This document shows positions 1 to 9,417 of a stretch of 64,000 nucleotides of DNA, one piece after another. Source of the stretch: Perilla frutescens (lineage: Eukaryota > Streptophyta > Magnoliopsida > Lamiales > Lamiaceae). The stretch is taken from positions 5,045,001 through 5,109,000 of the forward strand of contig BRKX01000007.1 of NCBI GenBank assembly GCA_026008535.1. Direction: 5' to 3'. A model generated the notes under the pieces. It was not told the origin of the DNA, did no database searches, and saw only the letters and a program-made list of their open reading frames with translations. Both the position numbers and the translations under genes were made by a program. The first letter of the stretch is position 1. The number at the start of each line of letters is the position of its first letter.

Positions 1-1706
1 ATATCGAACAACATGTAGGGCAGCATCCCAATGATGCTTTTATGGTTTGTTAACAAACTGACTTAATTGTTGAATGGCAAAGGAAAGGTCTGGACGTGTC
101 AAATTGAGGTAGAAAAGCTTGCCTAGGAGCTGTCTATATGAATCAAGTTTAGGGAAAGGCTACCCCATGCTGGGAAAGTGAGACATCCGGTGGGAGATGA
201 GTGGTAGCAGGCTTCAACCCAGTAAGCCAGTAGCATCAATGAGATCAAGGATATACTTCCTTTGACACAAATAAATCCAGAAGAAGTTCTACCGATTTCC
301 ATACTAAGAAAGTATTTAGCAGACCCTAAGTCTTTTATAGTAAATGCTGAGTGAAGGAAATGCTTGACAATAGAGATAATTTCAATAGAAGGGCTGAGAA
401 GGAGGATGTCATCCACATAAACTAATAGAGCAATGAAAGAAGAATCTGTACCTCGCAAGAAAAGACAATGATCATTAGCAGATTGATCAAAGCCCAGGTG
501 AAGAAGGAGCTTGCAAAATTCATGATTCCACTCCCTAGATGCTTACTTTAAACCGTAGAGACTCTTCTTTAACTTGTAAACTTTCCCAGCAGAGGTAAGA
601 GAATATCCTGGAGGAGGCTGCATATATATTTCATTTGTTAGATAGCCATGGAGAAAGGCAGTTTTCACATCTACTTGGTGAATATGCCAAGAGAACTGAG
701 AAGCAAGAACAAAGAAAAATCTAACTGTCACAAGCTTGGCAACTGGGGAGAAGACTTTTGTATAGTCTATGCCAAACTCTTGGTTGTAGCCTTTGGCCAC
801 AAGCCTTGCTTTAAACCTTTCAACATGTCCATCAGAAGTGAGTTTGATCTTATATACCCATTTGCAGCCTATAGCATGCTTCTCAGGGGGTAATGAGACC
901 AAATCCCATGTGTGATTGTCCTCCAAAGCTTGAATCTCTTTGGCCATAGCCTCATTCCAATCTGCAGACTGAGAGGCTTCTTTGCAACATTGTGGCTCCT
1001 TGAGCGATTGTATATGGGACAAAAAAGCAGTAAAAGCAGGTGTAAGATCCTTTTGAATATAGTAGGGAAAAGTAGGTGAAGTAAAAAGTGATGTGGAAGG
1101 AACATCGCACACATAGTCTTGAAGATAGGTAGGGGCTTTACAGGTTTTGGAACTCCTTCTAAGAGGTAGAAGAATGGAGGCATGAGAAGGAGGGGGCAAA
1201 TGAATAATGCTAGTTTCTGGAGGAGATGAATCAGGAATAGAAACATCATTGGATGGAGGCAAAGAATTATTCTGAGAATGAATGAAAGGATCCTCAGTAG
1301 CAAGAGAAGGCAAAGAATCAAAAGTAGAAAATGGTAGGTTTGGAAGGACATCACGTGTCATGGGAAAATGAGAAGGAAAGAACTTAACATCCATGCCTAT
1401 AGTAACTTGGTTAGAAGTAATATCATAGAGCAAATATCCTTTATTGTGAGAGGCTAGGCCTAAAAATATACACTCTATGCTTCTGGTGGAGAATTTTGTA
1501 AGGCCAGGCCCTATGTTGGCCTTGTATGCAAGACAACCAAAAAGAAGAAGATTATGCAAAGAAGGAGCAACACCAAACATGACTTGGAATGGTGATTTCC
1601 AGTTTAAAATTGCAGAATGAAGTCTGTTGATTATCCAGGTTGCATGTAAAATAGGTGTTTGTGCTTTCTCTCTACCACACCATTTTGCTGTGGTGTGTAG
1701 GGACAT
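1..1706 (-). pseudogene. copia A reverse transcriptase and start of RNase H, broken
   Basis: The frame from 1706 covers the end of integrase, a Ser/Pro-rich linker and the RT N-terminal half (W-NEAM-KEI, IGCKWVYKIK, RLVAKGYNQ, QVDVKTAFLHG). A single nonsense codon at 541-543 interrupts SLYGLK-ASREW. The same frame then continues to the catalytic YVDD motif near 420. A frameshift around 125-200 shifts the RT/RNase H boundary, which continues as LTRPDLSFAIQQLSQF to the window edge. RNase H itself is outside. Confidence 0.88.
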
Positions 1707-2490
1707 GATCTTTGGTAAGTAATTCCATGCTCTGTAAAGAGATATGTCATCTGGCCATTCACAAACTCAGTCCCATTATGAGTATGAACACATTGTATTA
1801 TTGTTTTGAACTGATTTTTAATCATAATAAATTAATAATATAGCTTCTTACAATATTCCAGACCTGTGCCTTGGATTTGAATAAAAATGTCCAAGTAGAT
1901 CTTGAAAAATCCTCCACAATGGTGAGGAAATATGTTGTTCTAGAGATGTTATCATCCTTGCAAGGGCCCCATACATCCATATGTATAAGGGCAAAGAGGG
2001 CAGTACTTCTCCTATTCAAGGTACGAAAAGGATCTCTCTACTGTTTAGATTGAAAACATATCTTGCAATCTAACAGTTGATCAAAGTCTGCACTTCTGAA
2101 TCTCTTATTTGGAAAATCTAGATGCTTTATAGCAGTAATCCCAAGATGCCCTACTTGGCAATGTAAATCATGCAAACTTGGAGAACTTTGCACACTATTT
2201 GCAGCAAAAACGAGCTAACAATCAGGGAGAAACACATATAATTGTCCCACAAAAAGAAGGTTATGTGTGAAAGCAGGTGCAAATAACACATTTTCAAGAA
2301 TAATATCCTTGTTCAATCTAGTTGTGCCTGTCAAGAAAAACCAAACTATACTCCCATCTGGCAGATATATCTATATGGGTTGATTAAGCTTCTTCAGATT
2401 TTCCATCAATCATATTTGATAGCACATATGACTGTTTGCACTAGAGTCAACAATCCACTCATTTCCTTTAATACCAGGATTTACCCCAAA
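1631..2490 (-). pseudogene. copia A protease remnant, pre-integrase and integrase region, degenerate
   Basis: Minus-strand translation gives a protease-like WIVDSSANSHMC (the usual DSGA is altered to DSSA), then a GAG-pre-integrase-like stretch with HLGITAIKHLDFPNK. The integrase catalytic core begins at about 2019 with HMDVWGPC (first Asp) and TIVEDFSRSTWTFL. Around 1631-1825 the frame with THNGTEF and TPQQNGVVERKH carries the later part of the DDE core. Several stops and frameshifts separate these blocks, so no functional integrase can be made. Confidence 0.8.
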
Positions 2491-2509
2491 CGCATAGTGT
2501 CCAAAGTAC

Positions 2510-3839
2510 TCAATGACTCCGTTTTCCTATGTCTATTTCTGCTAGATAAGCTGCATTGGCTCCAGTATTTGGTTTCATTCCTTGTTTGAAATACTTTGCC
2601 AGTTGTTTGGCAATCTCACTCTCTACCAGTTTACCAACATCTGGAAAACCTTCTGTTTCCACTTCATGTCTCAATTCATGTGTACGAGACTCTTGATCAA
2701 GTCTGTTGTCAGGTGCTTGATCAAGAGTGCAGTGAGCTCTCCCAGCTTCTCTTTCTGCCTTAATCTTTTTGTACCAGTCTAGCACCCCTATTATTTCAAA
2801 ACAATCTGCCTTTAAGTGACCAATACCAACACAATGATCACATCTCAACTTGGCTTTATCCTCTCTTGTAAGTTTCTTCTTATAAAAGTCTCCCTTATAC
2901 CCAGTTTTCTGATGTGAATTATACAGGGCATTTTGCTCTGGAGCATCTGCAAAATGTGTTGATATACTGATTTGCTCGTCAACCTGCAAGACCATAGCAT
3001 AGGCCTGGCTCACAGTTAGGAGAGGATTAAGAATGAGAATCTGTTGTCTGATTGACTCAAAACAGTCATTTATGCCCATCAAAAAAACCCATCATATGTT
3101 CTTCCTCAAGATCTCTATTGCTATCTTCCAAGGCTTCACAACCACATGGCCTAGATATCTTAAGTAATGAAAGTTCATCCCACAGATTACTCAAGTTGTT
3201 AAAATACATCATCACTGATTGGTTACTTTGAGAATATGTGGCAATCTCTCGTCTAAGTTTATAGACTCTAGGACCATTTTTCTTTCCAAAGCGTCTGTAT
3301 AATTCGTCCCACAGATCTTTTGATGTTTCTACATTTTGAAACCCACGAGATATCTCTTTTATCATAGAGTTACTAATCCAATTATAAACCAGATAATCCA
3401 TACGCAACCATTGCATATAGTCTACCGATCATATGGGAGGTTTCCTCGAATTTCCATATACTATGCTCAACTTATTCCTTGAAATTAATACTCTTTTTAT
3501 AGATCTAGTCCAATTATGAAAATTAGATCTATCGAATAAATCTGTAGTAAGTTGCATGCCAGGATTTTCACTTGGATTGATATACAATTCATCATTCGCA
3601 AGAGCTCGGTTGTTACTCACCTTAGTCCGAGTGTTTCCAAGCTGCAAAATCTCATGGCTTCCTCCATGAAACCTCACGCTGTGCTGTGGTGAAGGATTTC
3701 CATCTGCATGAGAATGCTCACAATTTTCTTCCTTCGTTCCACTCGATCCAACTTGTGCGATTGGATTTCCATGTTGATAAAAACCTAGCTCCTCATCGCG
3801 TGCATTTCTCCATGAAAATGTTTGGTTCTTCTTCGTCAT
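2510..3839 (-). pseudogene. copia A gag (UBN2/retrotransposon gag type) with CCHC knuckle, broken
   Basis: This is the capsid-like Gag that would package element RNA. It starts at an ATG at 3839. The body matches copia gag, with WDELYRRFG-, YFNNLSNLWDEL- and RQQILIL-like stretches, followed by a zinc knuckle C-x2-C-x4-H-x4-C near 2815-2860 (CDHCVGIGHLKADC). It is inactivated by an in-frame TGA at about 3429 and a frameshift near 3070-3080 inside the segment shared with copia B. The two gags align over most of their length, which locates the lesions. No expression signal beyond the LTR is visible. Confidence 0.88.
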
Positions 3840-3910
3840 TGCTTAAGAAAAAACAATTAATTGTTGCAGAAACTCACTCTTGTTCAATCATACTCTACGA
3901 TCAACAATCA

Positions 3911-3927
3911 AGTGGCTCTAGATACCA
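3911..3927 (-). other. Primer-binding site (initiator tRNA-Met type), copia A
   Basis: The minus strand reads TGGTATCTAGAGCC immediately after the LTR end. It resembles the usual TGGTATCAGAGC complement of initiator tRNA-Met, with small changes. It fixes the element's orientation and the inner LTR boundary. Confidence 0.75.
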
Positions 3928-4249
3928 TGAAGAATTTCTAAGTTGATAAAATGAGATGTATACAAAACGAAAACAAAATATCTTCTGATTTATTTCTTAT
4001 CTTCGATCAAGTTCTGGAAATGAAGAACTACAATGTTTTATACTACAAATCAACGTGTTAATCACGCCACTAAGCCATCTACAGCTGGATTACAATAAAT
4101 ATAATCTGACGGCTATCAATCTAAGTGTGGTGGTCCAGAAACAAAGGCTCCAGCTGGCTGACACGTGGCTTCAAGCTCTACAATGTACCAACTCCCCGCT
4201 TACGCTTCTTCTGGTTCTGAACATTGATCTGCATGCATGTGATCCTTCA
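3928..4249 (-). repeat. 5' LTR of copia element A
   Basis: On the plus strand the segment starts TGAAG directly beside the primer-binding site and ends CTTCA, giving a perfect 5-bp terminal inverted repeat with the canonical TG...CA. The length of 322 bp is normal for a copia LTR. The outer boundary rests on this terminal match only, because the second LTR is outside the window. Confidence 0.75.
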
Positions 4250-5700
4250 ATGATTTAGCTAGGAAAGCATAACAACAAATAGACGTGAGCTAAGTTGACT
4301 ATTTTGCATGCATGCAGAGCCATTAGCTGTAGATTTACAACAGCCTCTCAAACAGATAACCGAACTGGAGTTCAGTAAAGGAGCTTAATCTTATCTTGTA
4401 GCTGATATTTGATCAGTAAGGCCCAGAAATTTCTTTCTTATTTTTCTTTTGGTACAAATCATTTCCCACCCAAAGAGGCGTGACATAAACCCAAGCAAAA
4501 TTTTCACCTCTGGAATTTTGAACAGACATGTTCAATCTCATGTTATCAGAATGCACATCAGGATAAGTGTTCCCCTTATTCACAGGATTTTTTCGAGGCG
4601 TACGACGTTCTACGTACTCGATTCAATTTTGTGTACTCATATATATCTCACTTCTGGAAGAGTCACCAGCTCATTCCCATCAAAATTTGTGAGATTTATC
4701 TTTCTGAAGTAGCTAAATTTCTCAACATTTCTAGTGCTTCTGAATCGGCCAACGAGTTTGGGATCATTTCTGATGGTGAAGATTGAAGTGTGCCTCAGGC
4801 TTAACCTCATTGTACAATCCCCTACTTCATTTGCAGAACAATTCAGCGGATCTAAGAGTCGACATGCAATGCCAAACAGCTCTTTCTTGTTATTGTCCCA
4901 CAATGCCTCTCCAATCACTGTCGAATTAAGACTGAATCCTTGATCATATCTGGTATTTTGAAATGTTGCCAAGTACCTCAACTTTCTCTCAGCTGTAGAG
5001 AACTAAATGGGAGTCAAGAGCATAAATCGGGGCAACGATCCATCATCTCCAACGCCAAGTGGAGAGCATTAGTGTTGATGTTGTTCCCAGCAATCTGCTG
5101 CATACTCGAGCTCCAAAACTATAGATTCCCCCATTATATTATCACCCAGCAATACTTGTATCCTTCATAACTTGGCCATTAGTTTTCTTGAACATGAAAA
5201 TCACTCGAAAACACGCCACCAAGTGCTTGTGGAAGCAGCGAGTAATTGTAGTCAGGAAGTGATGGAAAACTGAATATCAAAAAAGGGTCAAAATAGCCCG
5301 GATCATTTGCAGAAACCATGCTCTTTAAAGTCCGACTTATGTAACTGGTATACAGTGTTGGAATATGGATGACAGTGTAATTCAAATTAAGAACAGCATC
5401 AAGAACGATAGGCTTGCCTTCAACCGTCCAAGAAGCAGATCCAACCAGCAAAAGCTGCCTTGATCTCTCCGACCACAAACCTTTCAGCCAAAATCTGACT
5501 ACCTCTTGTGCTTTGCGAGATTCAGCATAGTTATGATCATTTTGAGAAGGATCACCATCATACCAGAAGGGAAATTGGATGAACAAGTAACCTTTGAACT
5601 CGTAGACGCCCGTCGCATTATTTGAACAGTGCTCCAGAATTTGAGCATGAGTTGTGCAAGTGTAAGCCAAAAGAAAGAAACATAACCATGATGACTGCAT
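4250..5700 (-). pseudogene. DUF2921 family gene, copy 1, 3'-truncated and frameshifted
   Basis: This belongs to a plant-specific family of predicted multi-pass membrane proteins with no established biochemical role. The ATG at 5700 starts a hydrophobic signal-peptide-like N-terminus, and a same-frame TTG lies six codons upstream. The open frame runs to 5179 with blocks matching copy 2 (LLVGSASW-VEGK, FDPFLIFSFPS-PDYNYSL). After a stop and a frameshift the homology resumes at 4981-4637 (STVIGEALWDNNKKELFGIACRLLDPLN, TIRNDPKLVGRF) and fades out with several stops toward 4385. The C-terminal membrane half is absent because copia A starts at 4249. Copy 1 begins about 600 bp downstream of the stop of copy 2 on the same strand, so the pair is tandem. 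Confidence 0.85.
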
Positions 5701-6295
5701 TATAGCAGAAGGATTCAAATCTTACAAGCTCGCCAACAAGCTGGACATCAACAAGTGCTCATAGTCAACTTGAATTACAACATCGTATCTATGTAACTAA
5801 TTATTTTTCTTGGTAAACTGCTAATAATTTAATCCATTTACCAAACTGGATCAGCGCACAAAACATATTTTACTCCAAGAAAAAGCCATGTTACTTTGTG
5901 ATTGTTTAATAATTTAATCCATTGACCAGGCTGTATCAGGGCACAACATCTTTTACTCCATTTTCCATTTTCATTAAGCCACCTTTCTTTTTGATTGTTT
6001 AATAGAGGTACGGTGCACGATTAATTATTCTGTTTTGACCTAAGTAGAATATTCTGCATTGGGCATATAGTTTATCAGATGGAAGCCTCTCTACCTCCCA
6101 AATTCACAATTTCCCAAAATACAAAAATTACGTCTTATGCTAACACAACCAAAAAAATAAAAAACACAACTTTTGCTACTACATTGAACATGAAATACTG
6201 AGAAAAATGAACATTTACACAAGATCACAAACCAGTCTATTAAGTGCTCACTCATTATCGACTGCAATCACTTATTTTTCAAACATTTCCAGTGT
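5701..6295. other. Intergenic gap between the DUF2921 copies, with a degenerate tandem duplication
   Basis: No ORF or RNA gene is visible. The sequence is AT-rich. A block starting TAATAATTTAATCCAT at 5822 recurs at 5907, both running to TTTTACTCCA (about 55 bp each, 85 bp apart, diverged). The stretch holds the upstream region of copy 1 and the 3' flank of copy 2; I see no clear TATA box. Confidence 0.6.
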
Positions 6296-6341
6296 TTAGG
6301 GGAGAATGCCACGGCCACCACGCTGCTGTTGCACAAATATG
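6296..6341 (-). pseudogene. DUF2921 copy 2, final codons and stop, separated by the insertion
   Basis: The minus strand encodes a short tail, IFVQQQRGGRGILP followed by TAA at 6296-6298, typical of the family C-terminus. It continues in frame from the main gene body, which ends at 25329, once one copy of the ACCAC target duplication is removed. The 18,982-bp retrotransposon insertion therefore lies within the last 15 or so codons. Confidence 0.88.
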
Positions 6342-6346
6342 ACCAC
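6342..6346. repeat. Target-site duplication ACCAC (partner 25329-25333)
   Basis: The 5-bp sequence ACCAC directly precedes the TGTAACAG terminus and recurs right after the ATTACA terminus at 25329-25333. Removing one copy and the element rejoins the DUF2921 reading frame. Confidence 0.92.
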
Positions 6347-9300
6347 TGTAACAGCCCGGTCCCGAGGATGGGGACGGGGTTGTTGTGCGTAAAATAGCAC
6401 GAAAAATCAAAAATCCGGGGGTGTTTTTAGAATTAAACTAAGTTAGCGCCTCAAGAACTTAGGCAACTTAACTTTATGACTTGGAAGAACTATCGTTTTC
6501 AACTATTCAAAGGGTTCAAAGGTTCAAACAAGTCAAAGGGGTCAAAGGATTCAATCGAGTCAAAGGAACGCCACATCATAGGCCAACTGAAATTTAAACA
6601 GAATCTAAAGACAAACATGATAGGAGTATGAATTTTCAAATAAACGAGACCTCATCATAGGTCACATCAACTAAGACCCATGGATCAGTCAGAGTCAAAT
6701 ATATCTTATTGTCTTATTTATAGGACGGATCAAGAAAACAACTTAAGATTAACTTGAACGAACAAAATCATGCTTGAAAGAAAAGCCTCTATGTAGGCGA
6801 ACAGTAATAACAAGCATTCAAGACTTATTCACAAGTCAACTGAAGATGAATAGATACTAGAATGCTCAACAGGTACGACTATTCAAATAACTAAGAATCA
6901 ATAAAGGCATAGACGGGTATGTCAAAAGATCATGCTTAAAAGACTTTATTGATAACTAGGATTCATAGCATTTAAAACATGCTACTATCAAGAATCAAGT
7001 TACACATCTCAAGACTAAATACTAACATCAGAGTACTTAGCAGAATTTTAGCGGAAGAAAACATGTAACCATGTAGAGCAACAAACTTGAAACCTCAAAC
7101 AACTCAGACAACCCCACCAGCAGCACATCACCGGCCTCAGCATCTCAACCTGAAAATATTTGAAAAAGAGGGTGTGAGCACTAATGTACTCAGTGGGGTT
7201 TTACGAGAAAAATCTTTAATAAACTTTAGAATATCCAATTATAAACTGGCGGTATATGGAGAGCAAAACGCAAAAGCCCTCTCCATACCCGCAAAACCTT
7301 TTACTTTCTTTCTTGGCGCCTTTCCTGGCTCAAACATGTTGTCTACTGCACCCTTAGGCCTGCTTTCAGATAGAAGAGGGGTTACCTCAAATATCCTCTG
7401 AGTATGCGAGGGGATTACCCAGCAGTGACTCCTTTTAATCAAGATTCAACTTTGGTGACACAAGGGTCACAGCATGATAATGCAAATAAACTGTTCTTTG
7501 AGCTCAATAACCTGCTTACAACATAAGCTATATCCTTCCGTAACTTCCTTCCTTACTTAACCTTAACCTTCCTTACTTACTTAACTTAGCTAATAATATC
7601 AAGCCTAGAGCAATCGTCTAAGGCTAATCCTTAATTGAACATGATCTCGGACTATAAGGGATTTATAACTTACTCAAAAAGAAAATCCTTAATCCTTAGC
7701 TATACGAGCTTTAACAAGCATATACATTCAAATGCGAGAAAATAAACGCGGATCAACATCGATTGCAGTTAAAGCAATTCTAGATCTCAGGCTATCATCA
7801 ACCGTATTTAAACAATTCTAGCATATCTAAACATACTTGAGAGCTCACTTAACTTATAATAACTTCATTTACTTATCAAACTCAAATAACAATTCAACAA
7901 TATCATGCATACAGCTTCCTTTATTCCTTTCCTTTCCTTGTACAGAGACTGAACAAGCAGAGCATAAAATATGATTGGATATTCATCTTGCCCTATCATG
8001 CTTCTAGAGCTTAATATCTCAAACCTTATACTTGGTTTAGAACTACCCACCTCGATGATGAACATCTCGATAACGAGCACGTAGACGAAGCAACGAGCCG
8101 AAAATCCTTCCTCGGGCCTCCTCGGGGTTCACCTCATCTTTATGAAAGTCGATCAATGACTTGAAACCTTATTCGAGCTCCTAATAAGATATCGAAATGA
8201 TATCTAAACCCTTGACCCTTAACTATAACTTAAAACACGAGAATTTAAAAGATTAAGGCATCCGAAATTACCACAAAATGGGATGGAAAATCCAATTCGA
8301 ACGATCAAGATTCCGGACGATCAGCCAATTCTACCTCGTAGATCATCGAAAGATCTTCGATTTAAATACTCATGGGCCTCGTGATTCCAACCGAGGTGAA
8401 AGTTATGGCCTCCGCACGAAAACGTGCCGGAGCTGCCGAACGAGCCCGCGCGCGCAAGCGCTACGGCGCCCTTGCCCCCGCGGCGCTGCTCCCCCCCCCC
8501 CCCCGGAACTCTTTGCCCCCGCGGGGCTCTTTTGCCCCCATGGGGCTCCTTGCCCAGCCCCGCGGTGCCCCCCCAGCACCGCGGCGCCCCCCTACTTTGC
8601 TCTCTCTCTCACTGGGTGCCCTCACGAAGAGAGCTCCCTCTCTTCTCTCTCTCTCTCTCTCTATACAGAAATGGGGTGAAGAAATGAAACTGAGCGAGAA
8701 AAATCAAAGGGGGAGGGGCTCTATTTATAGAAAAATAAATGGCTTCATCGGGAAGCTTCTGTAGTGCAACAATAATGCTTTAAAAATATCATGCTTGGTT
8801 AAAAGGCGCTTTATTCGATGTCGAGGTCCAAATGACCTCAGACATGAATTCCAAAAATACCAGGAGGTTCCTTGGCTCGAGTACTATTGAACCAACTTGA
8901 CTCGGAATAAGGAATGAGTCGTTTTGAAGGAAAATGAGAAATTAATCTCTTTTCAAAAATAAAGTTACTATTCCACGCAAAGGACAAATAAAATTCCTGA
9001 GCGTTTAATTGACCTCAGAATGAAAATCCGGGAATGCCAACGGATTCCTTGAGAAATTTCCTATAAGATAGGCTTGAAAAATCAAGGCTCGGGTCAACAC
9101 ACGAGATTTCACAAATTTCTAACGATCGCGCTCCTACGGGAAAACACTATTCATAACTTCTTTAAACGCGTTTTAAATCACCGGGAACTCAAACGACTTC
9201 AGATTCAAAATCCGAAAGCACCGGCATGCTCCTTGGGTCAACGCCTTTCAAATATGACCAAAATGGGCTACGACTGAGCTAGAATCAAAATTCTCAAAAA

Positions 9301-9417
9301 TACGATTTTATGAAAAATAACTCCTAAAATCGCAATTTAGGGCCAAAACATCCTTAACTAGGCTCTAATTAAGTTCTTTAGTTTTCTAAATGAACTCTGA
9401 AAATCTGGGATGTTACA
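6347..9417 (-). repeat. 3' LTR of the outer element (complete copy, 3071 bp)
   Basis: It begins TGTAACAGCCCGG and ends GGGATGTTACA. On the transcribed (minus) strand it carries a TATA box at 8721-8730, a GC-rich tract at 8395-8600 with a poly-C run, and a conserved hairpin block at 7175-7192. The plus-strand side holds small CATAGG-type hairpins at 6570-6726. Comparison with the right LTR shows scattered substitutions and a deletion in the right copy, so this is the more complete one. Confidence 0.9.
8721..8730 (-). promoter_or_regulatory. Predicted LTR TATA box (copy at 24632-24641)
   Basis: The minus strand reads CTATAAATAG, a plant TATA-box match, upstream of a CT/GA-rich and GC-rich stretch. 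The same site is kept in the second LTR at 24632-24641 and in the solo LTR at 58853-58862, which supports a promoter role. Start site not determined. Confidence 0.6.

Larger units (their letters stand above)
1..4249 (-). mobile_element. Ty1/copia retrotransposon A, 5' part, cut by window edge
   Basis: The element reads on the minus strand in the order 5' LTR, tRNA-Met primer site, gag with a CCHC knuckle, protease remnant, integrase, reverse transcriptase and the beginning of RNase H. The gag-PR-IN-RT-RH order identifies Ty1/copia. RNase H and the 3' LTR lie beyond position 1. Stops and frameshifts show it is dead. It lies against the truncated side of DUF2921 copy 1, so it probably inserted into that gene; the other target-site duplication is outside the window. 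Its gag closely resembles copia fragment B at 28716-30569, so the two belong to one family. Confidence 0.93.

Noticed and set aside
8278..8764. Overlapping Pro/Arg-rich frames in the outer LTR
   Set aside because: Three frames are open at once because the tract is GC-rich and stop-poor. The second LTR does not preserve them.
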